Part shown: in pieces, positions 34,644 to 44,793 of the stretch
Layout: the number at the start of each line of letters is the position of its first letter
Numbering within the stretch: the stretch's first letter is position 1
Assembly (NCBI RefSeq): GCF_013410375.1
Contig: NZ_JACCFL010000001.1
Span: forward strand, 4,154,001-4,218,000
Origin: Leifsonia shinshuensis
GTDB lineage: Bacteria; Actinomycetota; Actinomycetes; Actinomycetales; Microbacteriaceae
DNA length: 64,000 nucleotides
Direction of reading: 5' to 3'
Position numbers and translations under genes: made by a program
Notes under the pieces: generated by a model
Databases searched by the model: none
Told to the model about the DNA's origin: nothing
The model's input: only the letters and a program-made list of their open reading frames with translations

Positions 34644-35408
34644 CTACTCCCGGGCGCCTTCCAGCGCGCCGCGCTGCGCCACTCGCTTCGCGAAGGCGGC
34701 GTCGACAGCGTCCGCGAACGCGGCCAGCGACGGGAACTCGAGCGCGGGGGTCACCGTGACGCGAGGGTCGGGAGTGGCGCCCCAGCCCGGCCGGTCGTGG
34801 CGCCGGTTGATCCACACGCCCGGGATCCCCTTCTGCGCCGCCGGGACGTGATCGTGGAACAGCGACTGGGCGACGTGCAGCAGCCGTCCGCTCGCGCCGA
34901 GCCGCTCGACCCGGGTCAGCAGCGCGTCGAAGTTCGCCGGGTCGGGCTTGTAGCTGCCGATGTCCTGTGCGGTCAGCACCTCGTCGAACTCCACACCGAG
35001 CCGGGGGTTGCTGCCGGCGAACCCGTCGCGATGGACGTTCGAGAGGATGATGAGCGTGTAGTGCGCCTTCAGGCGCGCGAGCGCGGCGGCCGAGTCGGGG
35101 AACGCCGGCCAGTCCGGGACGGAGGCGCCGAGCGCGTCGGCGTCCTCGTCGCTGACCTCGAAGCGGAGGGCCGCACCGGTGCGCCGGAACGCCTCGCGGA
35201 GGACGTCGGGGTACAGGGTGGCCGGCGCTTCCGCCTCGACGGCGGCCTCATGCTCCGAGTAGGCGACGAGGACGTCCTCGTCGGTGATCGACGGGTCGGA
35301 ACGGCGCGCCCACGGTCCGAGGACGGCGGCGATCCCCGCCTCCCAGTCGATGAGAGTGCCGTAGCAATCGAAGCTCAGTGCGTCGTAGTCGGTGAGGTCA
35401 CGGGTCAT
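34644..35408 (-). CDS. HAD-superfamily hydrolase, haloacid dehalogenase type II-like
   Basis: A 254-residue HAD hydrolase. Motif I 'SFDCYGTLIDWEAGI' (Asp nucleophile), 'IILSNVHRD' (motif II) and 'GSYKPDPANFDALL' (Lys, motif III) are present. The overall pattern resembles (S)-2-haloacid dehalogenases, but the family includes many phosphatases, so dehalogenation is not established. It lies 55 bp downstream of the GntR regulator on the same strand at the distal end of the HutU/ThDP/HutD gene train and may belong to that operon. Confidence 0.8.
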   Translation of the reverse strand: MTRDLTDYDALSFDCYGTLIDWEAGIAAVLGPWARRSDPSITDEDVLVAYSEHEAAVEAEAPATLYPDVLREAFRRTGAALRFEVSDEDADALGASVPDWPAFPDSAAALARLKAHYTLIILSNVHRDGFAGSNPRLGVEFDEVLTAQDIGSYKPDPANFDALLTRVERLGASGRLLHVAQSLFHDHVPAAQKGIPGVWINRRHDRPGWGATPDPRVTVTPALEFPSLAAFADAVDAAFAKRVAQRGALEGARE

Positions 35409-35463
35409 GGTGCTCCTTCGTCGGTTGAGGGCGATGACGGCCTCGGCCCGGCCGGGAGGTCGA

Positions 35464-36153
35464 TCACTCGTGCTCGGTGAGCGACGCCGTCAGGTAGCGC
35501 TCGGCGTCCCTGATGTGCTCCTCCCACAGGGTGAGCGCTGCGCCGGTGTCTCGGGACTGGAGGGCGGCGAGCAGGACGGCGTGCTCGTCGTAGAGTTCGG
35601 TCAGATCGGCGTAGCGGGAACGCAGGAGCCCGATCATCAGCCGCATCTCCGTCGCGAGCGCGTCGAACATCCTCGTCAGCCGGGGCGAGCCGGTCGCGGC
35701 GACGACGGCGGTGTGGAACCGCGCGTCGGCGTCCGGTCCGGCCTCCCAGCTGTCGCCCGCCTTCTTGAAGTCGGCGAGCGCCTCCTCGATCCGGGTCGTG
35801 CTCCGGGACTGCTGGGTGATGATCCGCACCGCTTCGAACTCGATGAGCCGACGGACGTCGTAGCTGTCTTTCACATCGGCGGCGGTGAACGTGCGCACTC
35901 GGGCGCTGCGCCCCGGCCGCCGCTCGAGGAGCCCCTCGGAGATCAGCCGGAGCACCGCGGTCCGGGCCGTGGGCCGGGCGATGCCGAGCTCCCGCGCGAG
36001 CACCGTGTCGCGAAGCTCCTGCCCGGCCTCGAAGGCGCCGCCGAACAACAGCGCGCGCAGGTGCGCCTCCGCCGCGTCGGCGACCGACAGGGTCGCGATC
36101 GGGGTCGTCGTCGCGATCCTCGCTGCCGGTGCGGTGTCTGGGTCGTTCGCCAC
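35464..36153 (-). CDS. GntR-family (FadR subfamily) regulator
   Basis: A 229-residue regulator. The winged HTH 'AGQELRDTVLARELGIARPTARTAVLRL' and the helical FCD effector domain ('SYDVRRLIEFEAVRIIT', 'DADARFHTAVVAAT') define the FadR group. GTG 36153 has GAGGAG about 8 nt upstream, better than the upstream ATG. It follows hutD on the same strand after 121 bp that contain a candidate operator, so it may regulate itself plus the HAD gene, or the histidine-derivative genes around it. Confidence 0.87.
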   Translation of the reverse strand: MANDPDTAPAARIATTTPIATLSVADAAEAHLRALLFGGAFEAGQELRDTVLARELGIARPTARTAVLRLISEGLLERRPGRSARVRTFTAADVKDSYDVRRLIEFEAVRIITQQSRSTTRIEEALADFKKAGDSWEAGPDADARFHTAVVAATGSPRLTRMFDALATEMRLMIGLLRSRYADLTELYDEHAVLLAALQSRDTGAALTLWEEHIRDAERYLTASLTEHE

Positions 36154-36205
36154 GGTTTCGACTCCTCTACGCGCCGGCTGTCGCACGGTTATCCAGCCCG
36201 ATCAT

Positions 36206-36230
36206 TGTAAAACTGTATAACAGGCTTACA
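36206..36230. promoter_or_regulatory. Candidate GntR operator
   Basis: TGTAA (36206-36210) and TTACA (36226-36230) flank CTGTATAACAG (36213-36223), an imperfect palindrome. The AT-rich block stands out in high-GC DNA, lies about 55 bp upstream of the GntR start, and resembles FadR-subfamily sites with TGT/ACA halves. Assignment is by position only. Confidence 0.5.
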
Positions 36231-36274
36231 GAGTAAGCTAGTGCCTTCTCCGAGCGGATGGCCTCCGGCGCAGA

Positions 36275-36835
36275 TCACCGCGCCAGCGTGATGCGGACGA
36301 GCGCCGTCTCCCCGAATCCCGTGAGGTATCCCCCGTCCGTGTCGTCGAGGAGGAGGGCGTCGCCGATCCGCAGCGGCTTGCCGTTGTGCCGAAGCGTCGG
36401 AGCGAGGGCGACGATGACCGTGACCTGGCCGTCGGCCGCTCTCCGGAGCGGCGTCGAGCCCACGACGTAGCGTCGCGCCATCGCTGCGGCGCCCGCGCTC
36501 CGGTCGATCATGACGTTGATGTCCTGCGCCGGCGTGCGAACGTTTCGCGCGGCGACGGAGGCCTCGCCACGGAACGAGAGGATGGAGTAGCGCGGCAGCC
36601 GCTTGAACTCGCCGTCGACCGCCAGCTCCATCCCGGCGCCGCTGATGGGCATGAGGATCCGGTCCATTCCGCGGAAACTCGAGAACGGCACATCGCGGTC
36701 GACTGTCGCCAGCGCGACTCGCCAGGACGGGTCCCCGCTCGCATCGACGGTCGGCGCGACGATGATGTCCTCGCTGACCCCGCAGGCGTTCTTCCACGGC
36801 CGGACTTCGCGCGAAGCCCGCGACAGCAGTTTCAT
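36275..36835 (-). CDS. hutD: HutD/Ves family protein
   Basis: A 186-residue cupin-like HutD protein. 'REVRPWKNACGVSEDIIVAP', 'WRVALATVDRDVPFSSFRGMDRI' and 'GAGMELAVDG' follow the HutD pattern, although the usual GGG after WKN is ACG here. HutD is often found in histidine-utilisation operons and has been proposed to bind a pathway intermediate such as formimidoyl-glutamate; its exact role is uncertain. ATG 36835 has GGAGAAGGGA upstream. It is the third gene after hutU and the ThDP enzyme on the same strand, which ties the group to histidine-type chemistry. Confidence 0.82.
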   Translation of the reverse strand: MKLLSRASREVRPWKNACGVSEDIIVAPTVDASGDPSWRVALATVDRDVPFSSFRGMDRILMPISGAGMELAVDGEFKRLPRYSILSFRGEASVAARNVRTPAQDINVMIDRSAGAAAMARRYVVGSTPLRRAADGQVTVIVALAPTLRHNGKPLRIGDALLLDDTDGGYLTGFGETALVRITLAR

Positions 36836-36928
36836 CTTCCCTTCTCCTGTTCCGAGAGTTCGGCCGTCGCGCCGGCCGGGCCCCACGAAGACCCGCGGGC
36901 CGGCGCGACGAGCCGGGTGGCGGCAGCC

Positions 36929-38601
36929 CTAGTACGCTTGCCGCCGTTGTTCCACGAGGAGGTGGATGAGCGCGAAGCTTCCCGTGGTGGCGATGAAGTC
37001 CAATGCCGACCGGACGGCCGCGCCGACCTGTCCGTCCGCCTCGACGCGGTAGCCCCGGCCTCCGTACGCGTCCGCGAGCGTCGCGAAGTTCGGATTGCGC
37101 AGCTGCGTCCCAGAGACGCGACCGGGGTAGTTGCGCTCCTGGTGGGTGCGGATCGTGCCGTACTCCTGGTTGTCCATGACGACCACCAGCGGGCTGAGGC
37201 CGTACTGCGCCGCGGTCGCAAGCTCCTGGCCGTTCATCAGGAACTCACCGTCTCCGGCGATGCAGACCACCTGGCGGCCCGGGAAGTTGAGGCTCGCTGC
37301 GACCGCGGCCGGCACCGAGTAGCCCATCGACCCGTTGCCGGCGCTCAGCATCGAGGTGAAGGTCGCGGCCGGGAAGTAGCGGTGCGCCCAGTTCGTGTGC
37401 TCGCCCGCGCCGAAGGTGACGATGGCGTCGCGCTCCAGCAAGGGCACGAGGCTCGCCATCAACGTGTCCATCCGGGCCGGGCCCTCCGCCTCGCCGACGG
37501 CGGGGAGGTCGGAGAACGCCACTTGCTGCGCGCGGAGCTGGGACGTCCAGGCAGCCCACTCGGGCCGTGTCTGGATGTCGAACTCGACCAGATCGCGCAC
37601 GAAGTGACCGGGACGGGCCACGATGTGCTGCGTCACGGCTCCGGACCGCCCGCGCAGCCGGGTGTCGATGGAGACGAGCACGTTCTCCTTGCTCCAGCCC
37701 TGCCGGGCGTGGAAGCCGCCGGTGAGCACGTCGCCGGGGACCGTGCCGACGTAGATCAGCAGGTCCGCCTGGTCCAGGATGTCGACGGTGGGCTTGGGCC
37801 GGCCGTAGCCGATCGGGCCGGCGTACGACGGCGAGTCGAAGGGGACGACCCCTTCGGTTCGCCACTCGGCGGCCGCCGGGATGTGGTGGCGCTCCAGCCA
37901 AGCCGTCAGCTTTTGCGTCGTATCGTCGTCCCAGTCGCTTCCGCCCGTGACGAAGAGCGGTCGCTCCGACCGTGCCAGGGCTCCCGCCAGCGCGATCCCG
38001 TCGCGGCGGGTGAGCCCGCCGCCCGCCACCGGGAGCTCGGGATGGCGCAGCCCGGGGATCTTCTCGGTCAGGACGTCCTCGGGGAGCCCAACGACGACCG
38101 GGCCCGGCCGGCCGGACCGCGCCGTGAAGATCGCCTCGGCGACCAGTTCGGCCGCGCGAGCCGCCGAGTCCAGGACGAAGACGGCCTTCGCGCCCGAGTC
38201 GAACCAGGCCTGGATGTCGAACTCCTGGAACGCCTCCCGTCCGCGATGCGCGGTGGGGATCAGCCCGACGAACAGGATCATCGGGGTCGAGTCCTGCCAC
38301 GCGGTGTGCAGGCCGACATGCGCGTTCGCCGCTCCCGGTCCGCGGGTGACCATCGCGATGCCGGGCAGACGGCCGATCTTCCCCTCGGCCTCCGCCATGT
38401 AGGCGGCGCCGCCCTCGTGCCGGCAGACGATGGTGTCGATGGTCGACTCGTACAGGCCGTCCAGGACGTCGAGGTAGCTCTCCCCGGGGACGACGTACGC
38501 GCGGCGGATGCCGTGCTCCTCCAGCGTGCGGACGACGGCGTGTCCAGCGGTCTCGACCAGGGTCGGGATCGGTTGCGTCCGGGGTGCGATCGCTGTGTCC
38601 A

Positions 38602-38602
<1 letters not shown>
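36929..38602 (-). CDS. Thiamine-diphosphate-dependent enzyme, acetolactate-synthase-like
   Basis: A 557-residue ThDP enzyme with the PYR, central and PP domains of the POX/ALS family. 'CRHEGGAAYMAEAEGK' holds the catalytic Glu63, and 'GDGEFLMNGQELATAAQYGLSPLVVVMDN' is the ThDP/Mg binding motif (GDG...N). Members act on 2-keto acids or C-C/C-S bonds. Its ATG overlaps the hutU stop by one base, so it is translated with the urocanase-like hydratase, which is unexpected because standard histidine degradation has no ThDP step. It may handle a side-product of an unusual histidine derivative. Acetolactate synthase itself is unlikely, since no small subunit or ilv gene is near. Confidence 0.85.
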
Positions 38603-40290
<1,688 letters not shown>

Positions 40291-40351
40291 GTCATCGGCC
40301 TTTCAGGATTTCTCTTCGACATGGTTCGCTTCCGCTCGCCGTATCGGCGGT

Positions 40352-41266
40352 CTACTTCAGGCCCTTGGCGTTCAGCCAATCGGTGGCGACCTTCTGGAAG
40401 GACTGACCGTTGGTGACCTTCTCGTTCAGCGAGATCAGCTCCTGGGTGGTGAGCTGGGCGGAGACGGCGTCGAGGGTCTTCTGGACGGTGTCGCTCGCCT
40501 TGCCCGCGGCGATCAGCGGGAAGACGTTCTGCGCTGCGAAGAGATGCTTGTCGTCCTCCAGTGCGACGAAGTGCTTCTCGTCCATCGACGGGTCAGTGCT
40601 GAACATGTCGGCGGCCTGGACCTGACCGTTGGCGAGGGCGGTGATCGTCAGCGGGCCGGCCTCGTCGAGGTTCTTGTAGCCGCCGAACGTCAGACCGTAC
40701 ACCGACTTCAAGCCGACCATCCCGGCCTGGCGGGTCTGGAACTCGGGGTTCCCACCGACGGTGAAGCTGCCGGCCACATCCTTCAGGTCGGAGATCTTCT
40801 TGAGCTTGTACTTGTCCGCGGTCTCCTGAGTGATGGCCAGGACGTCGCTGTCTTGTGCTGCGGACTGCTTGAGCGCCTTGAGCCCGGACGGGAGCTTCTT
40901 CTGCAGTTCGGTCATCACGTCATCCGGTGCGCTCGCGGTGGACTTCGGGTCGAGGTAGGTCAGCACGGAGCCGGAGTACTCCGGGATCAGGTCGATGGAC
41001 CCGTCTTTGAGGGCTGGCATTGTGATCTCGCGCGCTCCGATGTTGAACTTCTCCTGGACCTTCACGCCTGCGCCCTGCAGGGCCTGGGAGTAGATCGCGG
41101 CGAGGGTCTCGCTTTCGGGATAGTTCAGCGAGCCGATGATGATGCTGTCCGAGCCGGACGTGCTGCCCGAGCCGTTGCTCAACGGGTCGCCGCCCGCTGC
41201 GCAGCCGGCGAGGGCGGTGACGGCTGTGACAGCGACGGCGGCCGCGAGGATGAGTCGACGGTTCAT
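40352..41266 (-). CDS. Quaternary-amine (OpuAC/OsmF-type) binding lipoprotein
   Basis: A 304-residue lipoprotein (lipobox LAGC, Cys22) with the OpuAC betaine-binding fold: 'IIIGSLNYPESETLAAIYSQAL', 'ALKDGSIDLIPEYSGSVLTYL' and 'ALANGQVQAADMFSTDPSM' are typical. These proteins hold trimethylammonium groups in an aromatic cage; relatives bind glycine betaine, choline, carnitine or ergothioneine. AAGGAG lies upstream of ATG 41266. It completes an ATPase-permease-permease-SBP importer, and its gene is followed directly by the urocanase-like gene, so the cargo is probably a betaine of histidine rather than an osmolyte. Confidence 0.9.
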   Translation of the reverse strand: MNRRLILAAAVAVTAVTALAGCAAGGDPLSNGSGSTSGSDSIIIGSLNYPESETLAAIYSQALQGAGVKVQEKFNIGAREITMPALKDGSIDLIPEYSGSVLTYLDPKSTASAPDDVMTELQKKLPSGLKALKQSAAQDSDVLAITQETADKYKLKKISDLKDVAGSFTVGGNPEFQTRQAGMVGLKSVYGLTFGGYKNLDEAGPLTITALANGQVQAADMFSTDPSMDEKHFVALEDDKHLFAAQNVFPLIAAGKASDTVQKTLDAVSAQLTTQELISLNEKVTNGQSFQKVATDWLNAKGLK

Positions 41267-41405
41267 GGTGGAGAACTCCTTCGGGGTAGGGAAGTGCAAG
41301 GGGGTTCGGTGGCTGGATGGAGGGGTGGGCTGCCGGGTCCCGGGGCATGCCGGACACCGGCCTGACGCTGCGCGCCTGGTTCGATGGTTCAGAGGATCTG
41401 TGGGA

Positions 41406-42155
41406 TCAGGGGGTGAGATCGAAGGCGATCGTCGCCGTCGAGGGCTCCGGCTTCGCCGAGGAGACGCGTGCGCGTCGGGTGCTCGTGCGACGCAGGCCCG
41501 GCGAGACGACCAGCCGACCCACCCCGACGAGGATGAGCTCTACGGCCAAGGCGACCGCTGCGACGACGATGGCGCCGCCGACCATCTCGGGGTAGTTGCT
41601 CGTGGCACCGCCGTCGATGATGAAGCGGCCGAGCCCGCCGAGGGAGACCACGGCGGCGATCGTCGCCGTCGAGATGATCTGCAGGAACGCGCTCCGGACG
41701 CCCGAGAGCATGAGCGGAAGCGCGCACGGGATCTGCACGTGCCACAGCACCTGACGGGTGGAGTAGCCCATCCCGCGTGCAGCGTCGACCGCGGCGGGGT
41801 CGGTCGCCTGGATGCCCGCGTAGGTGTTGGTCAGAACCGGCGGGATCCCGAGCATCACCAGCACGATGATCGTGGGGATCTGGTAGGCGAGGTCGTTGGT
41901 GAACGCGAGGGACACCAGCATGACGGCGAGGACGAGCACACCGATCGACGGGAGCGCCCTCAGCGTGTTCGCGATGCCCGCGATGAGGTTCACGCCCTTG
42001 CCGGTCACCCCGATGTAGACACCGAGCGGGAGTGCGATGAACATCGCAATGACCAGCGAGATCAGCGAGTACGCCAGGTGGACCAGGATCTGGACCGGGA
42101 TGCTTCCCGGGCCGCTCCAGTTCGCCGGGTCGGCGAGCCAGCTCAGATAGTTCAT
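41406..42155 (-). CDS. Quaternary-amine ABC transporter permease (OpuCD-like)
   Basis: A 249-residue permease with about six membrane helices and the loop 'DAARGMGYSTRQVLWHVQIP' that contacts the ATPase, typical of ProW/OpuC permeases. The hydrophilic C-terminal tail (about 30 residues, Arg/Ser-rich) is longer than usual. ATG 42155 overlaps the previous permease stop by 4 bp (ATGA). With its partner it forms the membrane part of the QAT importer. Confidence 0.92.
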   Translation of the reverse strand: MNYLSWLADPANWSGPGSIPVQILVHLAYSLISLVIAMFIALPLGVYIGVTGKGVNLIAGIANTLRALPSIGVLVLAVMLVSLAFTNDLAYQIPTIIVLVMLGIPPVLTNTYAGIQATDPAAVDAARGMGYSTRQVLWHVQIPCALPLMLSGVRSAFLQIISTATIAAVVSLGGLGRFIIDGGATSNYPEMVGGAIVVAAVALAVELILVGVGRLVVSPGLRRTSTRRARVSSAKPEPSTATIAFDLTP

Positions 42156-42811
42156 GACGCACCGCGCATTCTGCGATTCCACGGGGTGAGACCGCGGATG
42201 GAGCCTTGGACCAGGAGGTCGAGCCCGAGCGCCAGCACGGCGCTCAGCAGGATTCCGATGATCACCGGAAGCATTTGGAAGACCTGCAGACCGTATGTGA
42301 AGAGCGACCCGAGCTGGGGGATCCCGATCAACGCCGCCATCGAGACCACACTGACGTTGGCGACGACGGCCACGCGCAGGCCGGCTCCGATGACCGGAAC
42401 GGCGACCGGGAGCTGGACGCGGACCAGCCGCTGAGCGGCTGTGTATCCCATCCCGGTCGCGGCTTGCACCGCCTCCTCCGGAACGGAGCCGAGGCCGTCG
42501 GCGACGACGCGGACGAGGAGCGCAATCGTGTAGACGGTGAGCGCGATCACGACATTGAGCGGGTCGAGGATCTTCGTTCCGATGATCACCGGCATCAGGA
42601 CGAAGAAGGCGAGCGACGGGATCGTGTAGAGCAGGGAGGATCCGGCGACGATGACGGGGAGCAGTTTGCGGTAGCGGTGGGCCAGCCAGCCGATGGGGAG
42701 CGCGATCGCCAGGCCGATGATGACCGGGATGATCGAGAGGTAGAGGTGGGACAGGGTGAGCTGGGCGATCCAGGCGAGGTTGTTCTGCAGCCACGCGAGC
42801 TGGGAGTTCAT
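42152..42811 (-). CDS. Quaternary-amine ABC transporter permease (OpuCB-like)
   Basis: A 219-residue permease. 'SLLYTIPSLAFFVLMPVIIGT' and 'EEAVQAATGMGYTAAQRLVRVQLP' are signatures of the OpuC/ProW group. The start overlaps the ATPase stop by 4 bp (ATGA), and its own stop overlaps the next permease, so the four transporter genes are tightly coupled except for the binding protein, which follows after 139 bp. Confidence 0.92.
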   Translation of the reverse strand: MNSQLAWLQNNLAWIAQLTLSHLYLSIIPVIIGLAIALPIGWLAHRYRKLLPVIVAGSSLLYTIPSLAFFVLMPVIIGTKILDPLNVVIALTVYTIALLVRVVADGLGSVPEEAVQAATGMGYTAAQRLVRVQLPVAVPVIGAGLRVAVVANVSVVSMAALIGIPQLGSLFTYGLQVFQMLPVIIGILLSAVLALGLDLLVQGSIRGLTPWNRRMRGAS

Positions 42812-43884
42812 GCCGCACGTCCGCGATGGGCTTCGGCGGCGAGCTGCGAGGCGTCCTCGATGCTGACCGTCCCGAGGAACACGCCGCTCGTGTCGACCAC
42901 GAGTCCGCGCCCGGTCGGTGACGAGAGGGCGGCGTCCAAGAGCTCGCGGAGCGACCCGTCGGCGCGCGCGACCGTGCCGCTCACGTCGACATCCTGCTCG
43001 CGGACGGGGCTCGCGGCGCGGGTCCAGCCGAGAGGACGCTCCCGGTCGTCCACGACGACATGCCAACCGTCCGTGCGCGGTGTGGCGCCCAAGCCGACGC
43101 GACTCTCGTCCGCGAGCCGGGCGACGGCGTCACCGATCGCGAACTGGAGCGAGCGGAAGCCGCGCCCGTTGCCGAGGAAGTCCGCCACGAAAGGGCTGGC
43201 CGGGCGCTCGAGGAGCCGCTGCGGTGTGTCGAGTTGGGCCAGGAAGCCGCCCTCCTGCAGAACCGCCACCTGGTCGCCCAGCTTGAGCGCTTCATCGATG
43301 TCGTGGGTGACCATCACGATGGTCTTGCCGATCTCCCGCTGCAGCCGGAGGAACTCGTCCTGCAGCTGATTCCGCACAATGGGGTCGACCGCGCTGAACG
43401 GTTCGTCCATGAGAAGGTATGGCGGATCGGTCGCGAGGGCCCGGGCGACCCCGACGCGCTGCTGCTGACCTCCGGAGAGCTGCCACGGGTAGCGCCGGGC
43501 GTGGTCGGCGGTGAGGCCCACGCGTTCCAGCAGCTCCATCGCGTTCGCTCGGGCGGGCGCCTTCTTCTCGCCCAGCAGGATCGGCAACGCGGCGACGTTG
43601 TCCAGCGCGGTGCGGTGCGGGAAGAGCCCCGCGTTCTGGATGACGTAGCCGATCTTCCGACGGAGCTGGACGTCGCCGAGGGTGGCAGTGTCGACACCGT
43701 CGAGCTCGATCGTGCCCGAGGTGGGGCGGATCAGCCGGTTGATCATGCGCAACGTCGTGGTCTTGCCACATCCGGACGGTCCGACCAGAACGGTCAGTTT
43801 TCCGGTGGGCGCCTCGAGGTTGAGACTGTGAACGGCGGTGGTGCCGTCCGGGTACTCTTTGGTCACATCTTTCAGACCGATCAT
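42808..43884 (-). CDS. Quaternary-amine ABC transporter ATPase (OpuCA/ProV-like)
   Basis: A 358-residue ATPase: Walker A 'GPSGCGKTTT', Q-loop 'VIQNAGLFPH', signature 'LSGGQQQRVGVARAL', Walker B 'LLMDEPFSAVD', and His in 'MVTHDIDEAL'. A C-terminal regulatory region of about 110 residues resembles a CBS-like pair ('GLVVDTSGVFLGTVSIEDAS'), as in osmolyte importers. It is the first gene of the importer operon, 69 bp after the IclR regulator stop on the same strand. Confidence 0.93.
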   Translation of the reverse strand: MIGLKDVTKEYPDGTTAVHSLNLEAPTGKLTVLVGPSGCGKTTTLRMINRLIRPTSGTIELDGVDTATLGDVQLRRKIGYVIQNAGLFPHRTALDNVAALPILLGEKKAPARANAMELLERVGLTADHARRYPWQLSGGQQQRVGVARALATDPPYLLMDEPFSAVDPIVRNQLQDEFLRLQREIGKTIVMVTHDIDEALKLGDQVAVLQEGGFLAQLDTPQRLLERPASPFVADFLGNGRGFRSLQFAIGDAVARLADESRVGLGATPRTDGWHVVVDDRERPLGWTRAASPVREQDVDVSGTVARADGSLRELLDAALSSPTGRGLVVDTSGVFLGTVSIEDASQLAAEAHRGRAA

Positions 43885-43953
43885 TCGGTGCTCCTTCGCT
43901 CGAATGCTTGAGCCCTGTCGGGGACGCAGGGACTTCGTCGGTCTCGGCCGGTC

Positions 43954-44658
43954 TCAGCCGGCCGGGACCTCGTATGCTGCCTCCAGCTCCGCGACCGGCT
44001 CGCTTGCGTCGGCGCTGCGGGTGAGGAGGGCTGAGACGGACCCGGTCCTCTCGGCCAGTTCGTGGCCGAGCTTCTGGATCGTCGTCGTGTCGGCGCGGTA
44101 GGTGGGGGCGAGAAGGGACATCGCGGCGACCACGCGGCCGTTGGTGGTCACGGGCGCGGCGATGGCGGTCACATCGGGTTCGATCAGGTTCGATTCGACC
44201 TCGAACCCCGCCTCACCGAGGTGTCCCAGCAGAACCTGCCCTGCGGCAGACCCTGCGAGGGGGAAGGTGCGCCCGATCCAGCTGACGTGGCGGACGGAGG
44301 AGGTGCCTTCCGCCATGGCGACGTAGACAGCGGTGTCGTCCACACCCCGGATGCTCAGGTAGATCGACTCGCCAGTCGACTGGGCGAGCTGGTTCATCAC
44401 AGGCTGGCACAGGCGGATGAGCTCGTCGTTGCTGAGGACGTGCGCCCCCAGCTGGATGAGACGCACACCCGGAACGTACGAGTTCGTGATGTCCCTGCGC
44501 AGGAACCCCAGTTGGGTCATCGTCCGGAGCAGCCGGGTCGCGGTGCTCGGAGACAGGTCGACGGCTCGGGCGGCCTCCACCATGGAGAGAGAACCCGCAT
44601 CGCACACCGCGGCAAGAAGGTCGAAAGCACGCTCCACGGTGCGGGTGTTCGTCTCCAC
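43954..44658 (-). CDS. IclR-family regulator
   Basis: A 234-residue IclR-type regulator. The winged HTH ('TVERAFDLLAAVCDAGSLSMVEAARAVDLSPSTATRLL') and effector domain ('GVDDTAVYVAMAEG', 'FPLAGSAAGQVLLGHL', 'IAAPVTTNGRVVAAMSL') are characteristic. GTG 44658 has GAGGAGG 9 nt upstream. It lies between the divergent HAL-family lyase and the QAT transporter/hutU genes and is the best candidate to control both, responding to a histidine derivative or urocanate-like product. Confidence 0.9.
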   Translation of the reverse strand: METNTRTVERAFDLLAAVCDAGSLSMVEAARAVDLSPSTATRLLRTMTQLGFLRRDITNSYVPGVRLIQLGAHVLSNDELIRLCQPVMNQLAQSTGESIYLSIRGVDDTAVYVAMAEGTSSVRHVSWIGRTFPLAGSAAGQVLLGHLGEAGFEVESNLIEPDVTAIAAPVTTNGRVVAAMSLLAPTYRADTTTIQKLGHELAERTGSVSALLTRSADASEPVAELEAAYEVPAG

Positions 44659-44695
44659 GTGCCAGACCTCCTCGTCGTCGCAGTGGCCGCCGAAA

Positions 44696-44713
44696 CTCTC
44701 TCTTGTGGGAGAG
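44696..44713. promoter_or_regulatory. Inverted repeat between IclR and lyase genes
   Basis: CTCTC (44696-44700) and GAGAG (44709-44713) flank TCTTGTGG in the 135-bp divergent gap between the IclR start and the lyase start. It could be an IclR operator. The arms are short and low in complexity, so confidence is limited. Confidence 0.35.
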
Positions 44714-44793
44714 GGGGCCGCTGTGCGTATTATCATCCCGCGGCAATGCGTTTTCGGCAAGTGCGAATTTCGAGATCTCGACGAGGAGGCCGG

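Noticed and set aside
34644..35408. Assigning true haloacid dehalogenase activity
   Set aside because: Motifs are shared with many HAD phosphatases and no haloacid-specific context is visible.
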